The notes: generated from the sequence alone by a model not told the origin. 64,000 nucleotides of DNA from Nonomuraea rubra (GCF_014207985.1 NZ_JACHMI010000001.1:10337001-10401000); one strand, 5' to 3'. Counted from the stretch's first letter, positions 34,749 through 43,929 are shown. Program-made: numbers and translations.

Positions 34749-35606
34749 TCAGAGGTGCTCGCCCAGGAAGTCCGCGGTCGCGTCCACGGCCTGCGTGACG
34801 TACGGCTCGCGGTCGTAGAGGTCGATGTGCTGCTTGGCGTCCACCCAGACGATCTTCTTCGGCTGGTCGAGCCGCTTGAACACCTCCTCGGCCCCTTCCG
34901 GCGGGCAGAACCGGTCCACCAGCCCGTGCACGATCAGCGCCGGCTTCGGCGACAGGAAGTCGCTGCCCGTCATGTTGTCCATGGTGAGCAGCTCCAGCAC
35001 GCTGGCCCTGGTCACCTCGTTCGACCAGTGCGGGGACGCGCCGCGCTCGCCGCCGTAGTACGCGTACGGCTCGTCGCCGGGCATCGCGGCCTCGCCCTGC
35101 TCGGCGACCGCCGGCAGGTACTCGACCGGCCCGCCCAGGTCCTGCCGCTCCAGCACGTCCAGGTAGGGCGCCAGGTCCGCGCCGCGCATCGCGTAGGGAT
35201 TGTTGTACGCCCCGGCGATCGCCGCGAACGCCTTCACCCGGGGGTCGAAGGCGGCGAACTTGAGCGCGTATCCCCCGCCGAGGCAGATCCCCACCGCCCC
35301 GATCCGTTCACGGTCCACCTCGGGCCGCGACCGCAGGAACGACACCGCCGCCCGCAGGTCGTGCAGCTTGCCCTGCGGGTCCTCGTGGCGGCGCGGCCGC
35401 CCTTCCGACTCGCCCCAGTTGCGGTGGTCGAAGGCCAGCGTGGCATAGCCCCGCTCGGCCAGCCGGGCCGCGTACAGGCCCGTGACCTGGTCACGCACTC
35501 CGGTGAACGGCCCGGTGAACACCAGCGCGGGCCACGGCCCCACGCCGTCCGGCACCCGCAGGTCGCCGGCCAGCGTGAGGCCGTCAGCCGTGAATTCCAC
35601 TCTCAT
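34749..35606 (-). CDS. Alpha/beta hydrolase with dienelactone-hydrolase-type Cys nucleophile
   Basis: A 285-residue cytoplasmic alpha/beta hydrolase. The nucleophile elbow is GICLGGGY, with Cys in place of the usual Ser, as in dienelactone hydrolases. The acid is probably Asp in HGLVDRFCP and the His in AKQHIDLYD. The N-terminal strand segment (ADGLTLAGDLRVPDG) and FDHRNWGESEG are typical of the xylan-esterase/peptidase-like S9-related group. ATG 35606 lies 9 nt after the oxidase stop, so the two may be co-transcribed. The substrate is unknown; an amide or ester of the polyamine pathway is a possibility only. Confidence 0.8.
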   Translation of the reverse strand: MRVEFTADGLTLAGDLRVPDGVGPWPALVFTGPFTGVRDQVTGLYAARLAERGYATLAFDHRNWGESEGRPRRHEDPQGKLHDLRAAVSFLRSRPEVDRERIGAVGICLGGGYALKFAAFDPRVKAFAAIAGAYNNPYAMRGADLAPYLDVLERQDLGGPVEYLPAVAEQGEAAMPGDEPYAYYGGERGASPHWSNEVTRASVLELLTMDNMTGSDFLSPKPALIVHGLVDRFCPPEGAEEVFKRLDQPKKIVWVDAKQHIDLYDREPYVTQAVDATADFLGEHL

Positions 35607-35615
35607 ACGCACAGG

Positions 35616-37010
35616 CTACGAGTCGAACCCGAGGCCCATGCGATCGAGCGCGCGCAGCCACAGGTTGCGCCGGCCCTGGTGCTGGTCGGCCTGCGCGATC
35701 GACCAGCGGGTGAACTGGATCACCCCCGACCGCACCGGCTCGGGCGGGAACGGCATCGGCTTCTCCTTCACCATGCGCAGCTCGGTGCGGTCGGTGGGCT
35801 TGCCCGACAGCAGGTCCAGCATGACGTTCGCGCCGAACCGGGTGGCGCCGACGCCCATGCCGGTGTAGCCGGCGGCGTAGACGAGCCGGCCGCCGTGCGC
35901 CTGCCCGTAGAAGGCGCTGAACCGGCTGCACGTGTCGATCACGCCACCCCACCTGTGGGTGAACCGCACCCCGTCGAGCTGCGGGAAGGTGTCGTAGAAG
36001 TGCCGCGCGAGCTTGACGAACGTCTCGTCGCGCTGGTCGTACTCCGGCTTGACCAGGCCCCCGTTGTAGTAGACGGCGTCGTAGCCGCCCCACAGGATCC
36101 GGTTGTCGTCGGTCAGCCGGTAGTAGTGGAACTGGTTGCCCGAGTCTCCCACGCCCTGCCGGTTGCGCCAGCCCACCGCGTCGAGCTGGGCCTCGGTCAG
36201 GGGCTCGGTCATCAGCACGTAGTCGTACACCGGGACCACGAAGTGCTTCAGCCGCCGCAGCAGCGGCGGGAAGACCCCGGTGCCCAGTGCCACCTGGCGC
36301 GCGCCCACCGTGCCGTGCGGCGTGCGCAGGGTGATCGTCGTGCCGTCGTCGGCCATCGAGCGGACCGGGGTGCGCTCGTGGACGCGTACGCCGAGCCGCA
36401 GGCACGCGTCCCGCAGCCCCCACACCAGCCGGGCCGGGTCCAGCATGGCGCAGCCGCTGCGCTCCCAGAGCCCGCCGAGGTAGGTGGGCGAGTTCACCTC
36501 GGCCCGCACCTGCTCCCGGTCCAGCGGCAGGTAGTCGAGGCCGAGGTCGGAGATCAGGTCGAGGTGTTCGTTGAGGCCGTCGAGCTGCCACTCCTCGGTG
36601 GCCACGTGCAGCTCGCCGGTGCGTTCGAACGAGCAGTCGACGCCGTAGCGCTCCAGCGTGCGCTCGATCTCGTCGAGGTTCTCGACGCCCATGCGTTCGA
36701 GCCGGTCGATCTCCTCGGGCCACCGCTCCAGCCCGTTGGCCAGGCCGTGGGTGAGGGTCGCCATGCAGAAGCCGCCGTTGCGGCCGGTGGCCGCCCAGCC
36801 GATCCTGCGGCCCTCCAGCAGGACGACGTCCAGCGAGGGGTCGCGCTCCTTGGCCATCAGGGCCGTCCAGAGCCCCGAGAAGCCGCCGCCGACGACGACC
36901 AGGTCGGCGGTGGTGTGTCCGAAGAGCCGCGGTTGCGGCTCGGGTCTGGCCGGGCTGTCCAGCCAGTACGGCTTGCGCTCCGCGTCAGCCAGCGCCTTCA
37001 GCGGATCCAC
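35616..37010 (-). CDS. FAD-dependent amine oxidase (DAO/PuuB-like)
   Basis: A 464-residue flavoenzyme of the D-amino-acid-oxidase/gamma-glutamylputrescine-oxidase family, expected to deaminate an amine to the aldehyde with H2O2. The FAD Rossmann motif is LVVVGGGFSGLWTA, followed by GRRIGWAATGRNGGF. The C-terminal YAAGYTGMGVGATRFGA closes the FAD site. GTG 37010 is preferred: AAGGGA lies 10 nt upstream and the conserved protein begins there. A frame up to TTG 37121 would start just after a terminator-like hairpin. The neighbouring polyamine importer and aminobutyraldehyde dehydrogenase point to putrescine or a related amine as substrate. Confidence 0.82.
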   Translation of the reverse strand: MDPLKALADAERKPYWLDSPARPEPQPRLFGHTTADLVVVGGGFSGLWTALMAKERDPSLDVVLLEGRRIGWAATGRNGGFCMATLTHGLANGLERWPEEIDRLERMGVENLDEIERTLERYGVDCSFERTGELHVATEEWQLDGLNEHLDLISDLGLDYLPLDREQVRAEVNSPTYLGGLWERSGCAMLDPARLVWGLRDACLRLGVRVHERTPVRSMADDGTTITLRTPHGTVGARQVALGTGVFPPLLRRLKHFVVPVYDYVLMTEPLTEAQLDAVGWRNRQGVGDSGNQFHYYRLTDDNRILWGGYDAVYYNGGLVKPEYDQRDETFVKLARHFYDTFPQLDGVRFTHRWGGVIDTCSRFSAFYGQAHGGRLVYAAGYTGMGVGATRFGANVMLDLLSGKPTDRTELRMVKEKPMPFPPEPVRSGVIQFTRWSIAQADQHQGRRNLWLRALDRMGLGFDS

Positions 37011-37125
37011 AAATCCCACTTCCCTTACGAAAGTCTCAGTATTGAAATTGCGGGACGAATGAGGTGTCACGCGCGGGTTCCCCCCGCCGGAATCCGATCT
37101 CGCCTCCCTGTTCTTGGCCAAGGTG

Positions 37126-37151
37126 AAACCCCTCCGCGACCTGCGGAGGGG
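37126..37151 (-). terminator. Intrinsic terminator between permease and oxidase genes
   Basis: CCCCTCCGC (37129-37137) pairs perfectly with GCGGAGGGG (37143-37151) across a 5-nt loop. On the minus strand the stem is followed by TTT. It lies 18 bp beyond the last permease gene and should reduce or stop readthrough into the oxidase gene, which may therefore have its own promoter. Confidence 0.65.
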
Positions 37152-37168
37152 GATCCGGAAGAATGCTC

Positions 37169-37954
37169 TCAGCTACGGCGGCGCGCCGCGACCGCGTTGC
37201 CCACGGCGATCAGCACCCCGATGCAGAAGATCAGCGTACCCATGACGTTGACCTGCGGCGGGATGCCGGTCTTCACCGCGCCGACGATCCACAGCGGGAA
37301 GGTGACGGTCGAGCCGTTGACGAAGCTGGTCACCACGTAGTCGTCGATGGACAGCGCGAACGCCAGCATGCCGCCCGCCATCACGCCCGGCAGGATCGCC
37401 GGCAGCGTCACCTGCCTGAACGTGCCCCACGCCGTCGCGCCCAGGTCCCTGGCGGCCTCCTCCAGGGAGGGGTCGAGCGTGACGACCCGCGCCCGGACCG
37501 TGACCACGACGAACGACAGCGAGAACAGCACGTGCGAGATGATGATCGTGTTGGCGTCGCGCGGCACGTTGCCGGAGACGAACAGCGACAGCAGCGACGC
37601 CCCCATGACCAGCTCGGGCGTCGAGATGGCGGCGAAGACCAGGAAGTTCGTCGCTCCCTGGCCGCGGAAGCGGTGCCTGCCGAGCGCGAGCCCGAGCATG
37701 GTGCCGATCACCACGGTGATGACCGTGCTGACCAGGGCGATCACCAGCGAGTTGCGCAGCGCCACGGTGAGGTCGGAGATGTCGAACAGCTCGGCGTACC
37801 AGCGCAGGGTGAAGCCCTGCCAGGTGGTGTTGGACTTGCTCTGCTTGTCGTTGAAGCCGAACAGGATCATCACGGCGATCGGCGACGACAGCCAGATGAC
37901 GACCAGCCAGGTGTAGAGGTGCAGCAGCCGGTCGCCGGCCCGCGCGCCCCTCAT
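37169..37954 (-). CDS. potC: PotC-like spermidine/putrescine ABC permease
   Basis: A 261-residue inner-membrane permease with six helices, second permease of a polyamine-type importer. The EAA loop is LEEAARDLGATAWGTFRQVTLPAILPG, read here in part as EEAARDLGATAWGTF. ATG 37954 overlaps the PotB-like stop by ATGA. SIDDYVVTSF and WYAELFD are typical of PotC. It should pair with the gene upstream and with the ATPase at 40030-41097. Confidence 0.9.
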   Translation of the reverse strand: MRGARAGDRLLHLYTWLVVIWLSSPIAVMILFGFNDKQSKSNTTWQGFTLRWYAELFDISDLTVALRNSLVIALVSTVITVVIGTMLGLALGRHRFRGQGATNFLVFAAISTPELVMGASLLSLFVSGNVPRDANTIIISHVLFSLSFVVVTVRARVVTLDPSLEEAARDLGATAWGTFRQVTLPAILPGVMAGGMLAFALSIDDYVVTSFVNGSTVTFPLWIVGAVKTGIPPQVNVMGTLIFCIGVLIAVGNAVAARRRS

Positions 37955-38802
37955 CGGGCCGCCGCCTCTAGCACGTTCTCGGTCCCGAGTGCCCGCGCGT
38001 AGATGAAGATGCCCACCAGCAGCACCGCCATCAGCGTGAACGACAGCGCCGAGGCCGTCGGGTAGTCGAGGTTGGTCAGGTACTCGGTCTGGATGATGTT
38101 GCCGATCATCGTGTTGGAGGTGCCGCCGAGGATGGCCGCGTTGATCGGGTCGGCCGTGGCGGGCACGAACGTCATCAGCACCCCGGCGAACACCCCCGGC
38201 AGCGACAGCGGCAGCACCACCCGCCTGAAGGCCGCCACCTTCGTCGCGTACAGGTCCTGGGCCGCCTCGACCACCCGCGGGTCCACCCGCTCCAGCGCCA
38301 CGTAGATCGGCAGGATCATGAACGGCAGGAAGTTGTAGGTCAGCCCGCCCACCACCGCGAACGTCGTGGCCAGCACGTGGAAGTCCTCGGGCAGCAGCCC
38401 CCAGCCCTTCAGCGTGCCGAACAGGATGCCGTTGTCCGACAGCAGGAAGTTCCACGAGATCGTGCGCAGCACGAACGAGACGAAGAACGGCAGCAGGAGC
38501 AGGAACAGGTACATCGACTTGCGGGCGCCGGCCTTGAAGGCGATGAAGTACGCCACCGGGTACCCGATCAGCAGCATGGCCACGGTGGCGAGCCCGCCGT
38601 AGAGCAGCGACCGGAGGAGCTGGGTGCTGTAGCGGCCGAGCGCGTCGGTGTAGTTGGAGAAGCTGAACGTCATGGCGAAGCCGTCGATGGCGTTGCCCGT
38701 CTGCAGCGACACCGACGCCATCGCCACCATGGGCACGACCAGGAAGATCGCCAGCCACATCCAGCTCGGCAACGCGAGCAGGTAGGGGGTGAGCCGCCGC
38801 AT
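37951..38802 (-). CDS. potB: PotB-like spermidine/putrescine ABC permease
   Basis: A 283-residue permease with six helices and the EAA-type loop VVEAAQDLYATKVAAF. LPFFVSFVLRTISWNFLLS and NFLPFMILPIYVALER are PotB signatures. It starts 3 bp after the binding-protein stop and overlaps the next permease by 4 nt. With PotC, PotA and PotD it forms a complete polyamine-class importer. Confidence 0.9.
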   Translation of the reverse strand: MRRLTPYLLALPSWMWLAIFLVVPMVAMASVSLQTGNAIDGFAMTFSFSNYTDALGRYSTQLLRSLLYGGLATVAMLLIGYPVAYFIAFKAGARKSMYLFLLLLPFFVSFVLRTISWNFLLSDNGILFGTLKGWGLLPEDFHVLATTFAVVGGLTYNFLPFMILPIYVALERVDPRVVEAAQDLYATKVAAFRRVVLPLSLPGVFAGVLMTFVPATADPINAAILGGTSNTMIGNIIQTEYLTNLDYPTASALSFTLMAVLLVGIFIYARALGTENVLEAAAR

Positions 38803-38805
38803 CGG

Positions 38806-40020
38806 TTACGCCTGGGTGATGGACTGGAAGATCGGGTTGAACACCTGCTCCTGCTGGGTGGTGAGCTGGGTGTAGCTGCGCAGCTTGGCGTAGTCGGCCT
38901 CGGAGGGGAACATGAGCGCGCTGTTGACCATGTCCTCCAGCGCCTTCTTGTCCTCGCCCTTGGCCGCCGCGGCCTTCTCGCGCAGCAGGTCCTGCACGGC
39001 GGGGACCGGGGTGACGTACTGGATGTACTCGTCCAGCTCGGCGGCCACGGCGGGCTGGTAGAGGTAGTCCATCAGCATGAGGGCGTCCACCGGGTTGGCC
39101 GCGCCCTTGGGGATGAGCATGTTGTCGGTCCAGATCGTGCCGCCCTCGGCCGGCACGACGAACTTGACCGGCTCGCCGGCGAGCTGCCGCTGGAACACGT
39201 CGCCGGACCAGGCCATGGTCAGCCAGACGTCGCCCTTCGACACGGCGTCGATATACGACTGATCATAATATTTCCGCACAATTCCGGCGTCGCGCTGGGC
39301 CTTCAGCTTCTCGCCGGCCTTGTTCCAGTCCGCCTCGGTGGACTTCTCCGGGTCGATGCCCAGCGCGATCATGCCGAAGTTGGCGATCTCCTGGGCGTCG
39401 GCCATCATGCCGACCCGCCCCTTGTACTTGGGGTCGAACAGCGACTCGATGCTGGTGATCTCGTCCTTGACGTACTTGGTGTTGTACGCGATGCCCGTCA
39501 CCCCGGAGGTGTACGGCACCGTGTACTTGTTGCCCGGGTCGTACGAGCGCTCCTTGTACTTCTGGCCCGCGTTGGCCTGGAAGTTCGGCAGCTTGGACTG
39601 GTCGAGCGGCACCGCGTAGCCCAGCTCGATCATGTGCTGGAGCTGGATGCCGTTCGTCATGACGACGATGTCGTAGCCCAGCGACTGGCCGGCGCGCAGC
39701 ACGGGGTCGGCCTTGCCGAAGAACTCGGCGTTCTCCTGGATGACCTCCTTGTACTCGTACGCGATGCCGGTGTCCTGCTTGAACTTCTCCAGCGGGCCCT
39801 TGTCCTCGGGCATGTACTCGGGCCAGTTGGCGAAGACGACCTTGCCGTTCTTCTTCTGCTTGGCCCAGTAGTCGGCGACGGCGTCGGCCTTCGGCGGCGC
39901 CGCCTTCTGCCCCTGCACGCCGCAGGCGGCCAGGGCGAGCCCGGCGGCGGAGTAACCGGCCAGGCGGAAGACGTCACGACGGGTGCGGGGCTGCGTCATT
40001 CCACGCATGAAGGGGTTCAT
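38806..40020 (-). CDS. potD: PotD-like solute-binding lipoprotein
   Basis: A 404-residue extracellular binding protein. The N-terminus has a twin-arginine motif TRRDVFRLAGYS and a lipobox LALAAC, so it is probably a Tat-exported lipoprotein. The mature part follows PotD/PotF: VVFANWPEYMPEDKGPLEKF, YDIVVMTNG, YTVPYTSGVTGIAYNTKYV and LTMAWSGD. The aromatic and acidic residues for diamine binding are plausible but cannot be assigned surely. The gene sits 9 bp after the ATPase gene. Confidence 0.9.
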   Translation of the reverse strand: MNPFMRGMTQPRTRRDVFRLAGYSAAGLALAACGVQGQKAAPPKADAVADYWAKQKKNGKVVFANWPEYMPEDKGPLEKFKQDTGIAYEYKEVIQENAEFFGKADPVLRAGQSLGYDIVVMTNGIQLQHMIELGYAVPLDQSKLPNFQANAGQKYKERSYDPGNKYTVPYTSGVTGIAYNTKYVKDEITSIESLFDPKYKGRVGMMADAQEIANFGMIALGIDPEKSTEADWNKAGEKLKAQRDAGIVRKYYDQSYIDAVSKGDVWLTMAWSGDVFQRQLAGEPVKFVVPAEGGTIWTDNMLIPKGAANPVDALMLMDYLYQPAVAAELDEYIQYVTPVPAVQDLLREKAAAAKGEDKKALEDMVNSALMFPSEADYAKLRSYTQLTTQQEQVFNPIFQSITQA

Positions 40021-40029
40021 GGGGTGCTA

Positions 40030-41097
40030 TCAACTTCCAATCACGTACGAGTGCTGCGCCTGCCACGACAGCCAGACGGAGTCGCCCCGCTCCGCCGTCG
40101 CCGTGGCGTCGTGCGCGTTCTGCTGGAACACGGTGACCTCGGCCCCGTCAGCGAGCCCCACCGCATAGCTGTTATACGTGCCCAGATACACCACTTCGGC
40201 CACGGTGCCGCGCACGGCGCTCAGCCCCTGGGCGGGCTCCTCCGTGCCGATGGTGATCTTCTCGGGCCGCACGGTGACCGTCACGTCGCCGTCGTGGCCG
40301 GGCACCAGTACCCTGCCGCCGCCGACCTTCAGCTCGCCGCCGGTCGCGGCGCCGGCGAGCAGGTTGGAGGTGCCGATGAAGCCGGCCACGAAGGCCGTGG
40401 CGGGCCGTTCGTAGATCTCGCGCGGGCCGGCGAGCTGCTCGACCACGCCGTCGTTCATGACGGCGATGCGGTCGCTCATGGTCAGCGCCTCGCTCTGGTC
40501 GTGCGTGACGTACACGAAGGTGATGCCGACCTCGCGCTGGATGCGCTTGAGCTCGATCTGCATGGCCTGGCGCAGCTTGAGGTCGAGCGCGCCGAGCGGC
40601 TCGTCGAGCAGCAGCGCGCGCGGCCGGTTGACCAGCGCCCTGGCCAGGGCCACGCGCTGCTGCTGGCCGCCGGAGAGCTGGCGCGGCATGCGCCTGCCCC
40701 GGTCGGCGAGGTCGACGATCTCCAGCATCTCGCCGACCCGCCGGTCGATCTCCGCCTTCGGCGTCCCGCGCTGCTTGAGCCCGAACGCCACGTTGTCCCT
40801 GACGCTCATGTGCGGGAAGAGCGCGTAGGACTGGAAGACCATGTTGACGTCGCGCTTGTTCGGCGGGACGTTCGTGACGTCCTGGCCGTAGAGCTTCACC
40901 AGGCCCTTGGTGGGCGCCTCGAAGCCCGCGATCATCCTCATGGTCGTGGTCTTGCCGCAGCCTGACGGGCCGAGGAGGGAGAAGAACTCGCCCTCCTCGA
41001 TGGCCAGCGTCACGCCCTTGACTGCCTGGACGACCTCGCCATGCGAGTGATACTCCTTGACGACGTCCGCAAGCTCAATCGCACTCAGCCCGGTCAT
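40030..41097 (-). CDS. potA: PotA-like polyamine ABC ATPase
   Basis: A 355-residue importer ATPase. Walker [11 protein letters not shown]-loop [11 protein letters not shown], signature [15 protein letters not shown], Walker [13 protein letters not shown] and H-loop VTHDQSEAL are all present. The C-terminal TOBE domain (about residues 285-355) includes [13 protein letters not shown], as in PotA/PotG. It starts 21 bp after the aldehyde dehydrogenase gene, so both are likely on one transcript. Confidence 0.92.
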   Translation of the reverse strand: MTGLSAIELADVVKEYHSHGEVVQAVKGVTLAIEEGEFFSLLGPSGCGKTTTMRMIAGFEAPTKGLVKLYGQDVTNVPPNKRDVNMVFQSYALFPHMSVRDNVAFGLKQRGTPKAEIDRRVGEMLEIVDLADRGRRMPRQLSGGQQQRVALARALVNRPRALLLDEPLGALDLKLRQAMQIELKRIQREVGITFVYVTHDQSEALTMSDRIAVMNDGVVEQLAGPREIYERPATAFVAGFIGTSNLLAGAATGGELKVGGGRVLVPGHDGDVTVTVRPEKITIGTEEPAQGLSAVRGTVAEVVYLGTYNSYAVGLADGAEVTVFQQNAHDATATAERGDSVWLSWQAQHSYVIGS

Positions 41098-41118
41098 TTC
41101 CAGGTTCGTTCCTTGCCG

Positions 41119-42552
41119 CTATTCGCCGATGTAGTGCATGACGTGCTTGACCCTGGTGTAGTCGTGCAGACCGAACACCGACAGGTCCTTGCCGTATCCC
41201 GAGTGCTTGAAGCCGCCGTGCGGCATCTCCGAGACGAACGGGATGTGCGTGTTGACCCAGACCACGCCGAAGTCGAGCCGGTTCGACATGCGCATGGCGC
41301 GGCCGTGGTCGGAGGTCCAGACCGAGCCGCTCAGGCCGTACTTGACGTCGTTGGCCTTGGCCAGGGCGTCGGCCTCGTCGGTGAACGTCTGGACGGTGAT
41401 CACGGGGCCGAAGACCTCGTTCTGCACCATCTCGTCGTCCTGGCGCAGCCCGTCCACGACGGTCGGGGCGAAGAAGTAGCCCTGGTCGCCGACGCGGTGA
41501 CCGCCCGTGAGGACCTTGGCGTGCCCGGGGACCCGGTCGATGAAGCCCTGGACCCTGGCGAGCTGGTTCTCGTTGTTGAGCGGGCCGTAGAGCGCGTCCT
41601 CGTTGCTCAGGTCGCCGGTGACGGTGCCGGCGGCGGCCTCGGTGAGCGCGGCCACGAACTCGTCGTGCACGCTCTCGTGCACGAGCACCCGGCAGGCGGC
41701 CGTGCAGTCCTGGCCGGCGTTGTAGAGGCCGGCGGTGGCGATGTCCCCGGCGGCCTTGCGCAGGTCCTTGACGTCCTCGAAGACCACGACCGGCGCCTTG
41801 CCGCCGAGCTCCAGGTGCACGCGCTTGAGGTCGTCGGCGGCGCTCTTGGCCACCGACATGCCCGCGCCGACCGAGCCGGTGATGGCCACCATGGCGGCGG
41901 TCGGGTGGCTGACCACCATGGCGCCGCTCTCGCGGTCGCCGGTGACGACGTTGAAGACGCCCGCGGGCAGCACCTCGCCGAGGATCTCGGCCAGCTTCAG
42001 CGTGGAGACCGGGGTGGTGTCGGACGGCTTGAGCACGATCGTGTTGCCGGCCGCCAGCGCCGGGGCGATCTTCCAGACCGCCATCATCATCGGGTAGTTC
42101 CACGGCGTCACCTGGCCGACGACGCCGATCGGCTCGTGCCTGATGACGCTGGTGTGCTCGGCCAGGAACTCGCCGGCCGTGGGGCCCTCCAGCGTGCGCG
42201 CCGCGCCCGCGAAGAAGCGGAAGTGGTCGGCGGCGACCGGCGTCTCGTCCTCGGCCATGCGGGCCCGGGGCTTGCCGGTGTTGCGGCACTCGGCCTCGTT
42301 GATCTCATCGGCCCGGGCGTCGATCGCGTCGGCGACCTTGAGCAGCAGGTTGGCCCGCTCGCCCGGGGTGGTCCTGCCCCACGATTCGAACGCGGCGGCC
42401 GCGGCGGCGAAGGCGGCGTCGATGTCCTCCTGACCCGAGACGGGAGCCTGGACATAGGCCTCACCCGTGCACGGATCGATAATGTCGGAGAATCGGCCGC
42501 TCTTGGCGTCCACGAACTCACCGTTGATGTAGTTCTGCAGACGGGTGGTCAT
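41119..42552 (-). CDS. Gamma-aminobutyraldehyde dehydrogenase-like
   Basis: A 477-residue NAD(P)-dependent aldehyde dehydrogenase. ATG 42552 has GAAGGAGG upstream. The general-base motif is LELGGKAPVVVF and the catalytic Cys is in YNAGQDCTAACR, the version typical of aminobutyraldehyde dehydrogenases (PatD/YdcW group). TPWNYPMMMAVWK and HGGFKHSGYGKDL are family blocks. It should oxidise 4-aminobutyraldehyde, the product of putrescine oxidation, to GABA. A 23-residue coupled reading frame precedes it. Confidence 0.9.
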   Translation of the reverse strand: MTTRLQNYINGEFVDAKSGRFSDIIDPCTGEAYVQAPVSGQEDIDAAFAAAAAAFESWGRTTPGERANLLLKVADAIDARADEINEAECRNTGKPRARMAEDETPVAADHFRFFAGAARTLEGPTAGEFLAEHTSVIRHEPIGVVGQVTPWNYPMMMAVWKIAPALAAGNTIVLKPSDTTPVSTLKLAEILGEVLPAGVFNVVTGDRESGAMVVSHPTAAMVAITGSVGAGMSVAKSAADDLKRVHLELGGKAPVVVFEDVKDLRKAAGDIATAGLYNAGQDCTAACRVLVHESVHDEFVAALTEAAAGTVTGDLSNEDALYGPLNNENQLARVQGFIDRVPGHAKVLTGGHRVGDQGYFFAPTVVDGLRQDDEMVQNEVFGPVITVQTFTDEADALAKANDVKYGLSGSVWTSDHGRAMRMSNRLDFGVVWVNTHIPFVSEMPHGGFKHSGYGKDLSVFGLHDYTRVKHVMHYIGE

Positions 42553-42620
42553 TCGCCCTCCTTCGTCGGTCGCATGACCATGGTGCTGTGTCTGATGATT
42601 GCCTCGACGAGCTCGGTCAT
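42549..42620 (-). CDS. 23-residue coupled small protein upstream of aldehyde dehydrogenase
   Basis: ATG 42620 has a strong GAGGAGG 7 nt upstream and encodes 23 residues starting MTELVEAIIRHSTMVMR and ending KEGE. Its stop overlaps the dehydrogenase start as ATGA, and the dehydrogenase Shine-Dalgarno lies within its last codons. The near-perfect ribosome site and coupling argue that it is translated. It may be a leader that couples translation, or a small functional protein. I do not recognise a family. Confidence 0.55.
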   Translation of the reverse strand: MTELVEAIIRHSTMVMRPTKEGE

Positions 42621-42703
42621 GGGATGACCTCCTCGTGGAGTGGGCTGAGATGCCGCGACTCTGACAGAGCAGATGCATCGCGACAAGGGATTTCGTGGTG
42701 AAG

Positions 42704-42756
42704 ATATCAAATTGCTACGAATTCGCTTGACAGACCGCGAAGAACTGACAACATGT
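42704..42756. promoter_or_regulatory. Overlapping divergent promoters for the dehydrogenase operon and Lrp gene
   Basis: Plus strand: TTGACA (42727-42732), 18 bp, ACATGT (42751-42756). Minus strand: CTGTCA (42733-42728), 17 bp, TTGATA (42710-42705). The two -35 elements overlap, so one bound protein would affect both directions. TGACA recurs at 42728 and 42746 and TGTC at 42754, and a CTCTG-A-CAGAG palindrome lies at 42659-42669. The adjacent Lrp regulator is the likely binder (inference). Confidence 0.5.
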
Positions 42757-42823
42757 CGCACCAGGACGGCAACCCGGCGGGAACGCCCCCGTAACGCCGG
42801 ACCGCTAGGAGGAATCCGCTCAC

Positions 42824-43318
42824 ATGACGACGCCGCCCCGCGTACGCCGGAACAGCGCAGGCCCCGGCGGCCCGGTGGTGCTCGACGACCTGTCCAAGCA
42901 GATCATCGAGCAGCTCCAGGCCGACGGGCGCAAGCCGTACGCGGCGATCGGGAAGGCCGTCGGCCTCTCCGAGGCGGCGGTGCGCCAGCGGGTGCAGCGC
43001 CTCCAGGACGCCGGTGTCATGCAGATCGTCGCGGTCACCGACCCGCTCACGCTCGGCTTCCCCCGGCAGGCCATGATCGGCGTCAACTGCGAGGGCGACC
43101 TGGAGAAGGTGGCCGACGAGCTGGCCGGCATCGAGGAGATCGACTACGTCGTGCTCACGGCCGGCTCCTTCGACGTGATCGTGGAGGTGGTCTGCGAGGG
43201 TGACGGGCACCTGCTGGAGATCCTCAGCAAGATCCGCGCCATCCCCGCCGTACGGGCCACCGAGTCGTTCGTCTACCTCAAGCTGCGCAAGCAGACCTAC
43301 TCCTGGGGCACCCGCTAG
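42824..43318 (+). CDS. Lrp/AsnC-family regulator of the polyamine locus
   Basis: A 164-residue regulator with an N-terminal helix-turn-helix (YAAIGKAVGLSEAAVRQRVQRL) and a RAM domain (about residues 80-155). ATG 42824 has AGGAGG 11 nt upstream. It is divergent from the dehydrogenase-pot operon, with overlapping promoters, so it probably senses GABA, putrescine or an amino acid and controls that operon (inference). The stop overlaps the convergent cyclase gene by 4 bp. Confidence 0.9.
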   Translation: MTTPPRVRRNSAGPGGPVVLDDLSKQIIEQLQADGRKPYAAIGKAVGLSEAAVRQRVQRLQDAGVMQIVAVTDPLTLGFPRQAMIGVNCEGDLEKVADELAGIEEIDYVVLTAGSFDVIVEVVCEGDGHLLEILSKIRAIPAVRATESFVYLKLRKQTYSWGTR

Positions 43319-43929
43319 CCGACCCGGGCGACCGCCCGCACGGGCGAGCCGTCACCTCCGGCGATCCGCAGCGGGAACATCGACACCTCGACCTCCCGCT
43401 GCCCGATCAACCGGTCGAGGCCGCACAGGTTCTCGGCGATGACCGCGTGCGCGCGCAGCAGCGCCTCGTGCGCCGGGAAGGCGTCGGCAGGCGTTGGATC
43501 CACGCTCAGGGCGTCGATGCCGACCGTCCGCACTCCCCGCTCGACCAGCAGCGACGCCGCCTCCGCGCTGAGGAACGGGTGGTCCTGGCTCCCGAACGGC
43601 CACCCGGTGGCCACCAGCACGATCACCCCCGGGCTCACGTGCTCGAACAGCTCGGGACCGATCGGCGAGCCCGGCGCGCGCCCCATGGCGTCCACGACCG
43701 CGGCGGGCCCGTGGAAGCGTTCCAGCGGCAGCTCGTCCAGCGTGGGCAGCGAGCCGTCGAGGTGGTACGGCGCGTCCACGTGGGTGCCCGAGTGGGAGCC
43801 CAGGTGCAGGCCCAGCACGTTGACGCCATCGCGGGCCACGGTGAGCGCCGGGCCGATCGAGACCTCCGGGTCGCCCGGATAGACGGGCATCCCGGTCTCG
43901 ATCGGCACCGACAGGTCGAGCAGCGCCAT
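43315..43929 (-). CDS. Cyclase-family (kynurenine-formamidase-like) metal hydrolase
   Basis: A 204-residue protein of the cyclase/KynB family. LDLSVPIETGMPVYPGDP at the N-terminus and the metal-binding LGSHSGTHVDAPYH (HxGTHxD) are diagnostic, and VGIDALSVDP is the later conserved block. Members are zinc or manganese amidases, including kynurenine formamidases and isatin hydrolases. No tryptophan-pathway gene is near. It is coupled (TGATG) to an NCS1 permease and an agmatinase-like gene, so an amide-opening step in a guanidino or cyclic ureide pathway fits better (inference). Confidence 0.85.
   Translation of the reverse strand: MALLDLSVPIETGMPVYPGDPEVSIGPALTVARDGVNVLGLHLGSHSGTHVDAPYHLDGSLPTLDELPLERFHGPAAVVDAMGRAPGSPIGPELFEHVSPGVIVLVATGWPFGSQDHPFLSAEAASLLVERGVRTVGIDALSVDPTPADAFPAHEALLRAHAVIAENLCGLDRLIGQREVEVSMFPLRIAGGDGSPVRAVARVG

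Noticed and set aside
35606..35618. TAGCCT as a leaderless promoter of the alpha/beta hydrolase
   Set aside because: The TAG is the stop codon of the oxidase gene and no -35 is visible; co-transcription is simpler.
33780..37340. Long plus-strand open frame of 1,186 codons
   Set aside because: Antisense to the beta-lactamase-like gene, hydrolase and oxidase, all of which have clear motifs on the minus strand.
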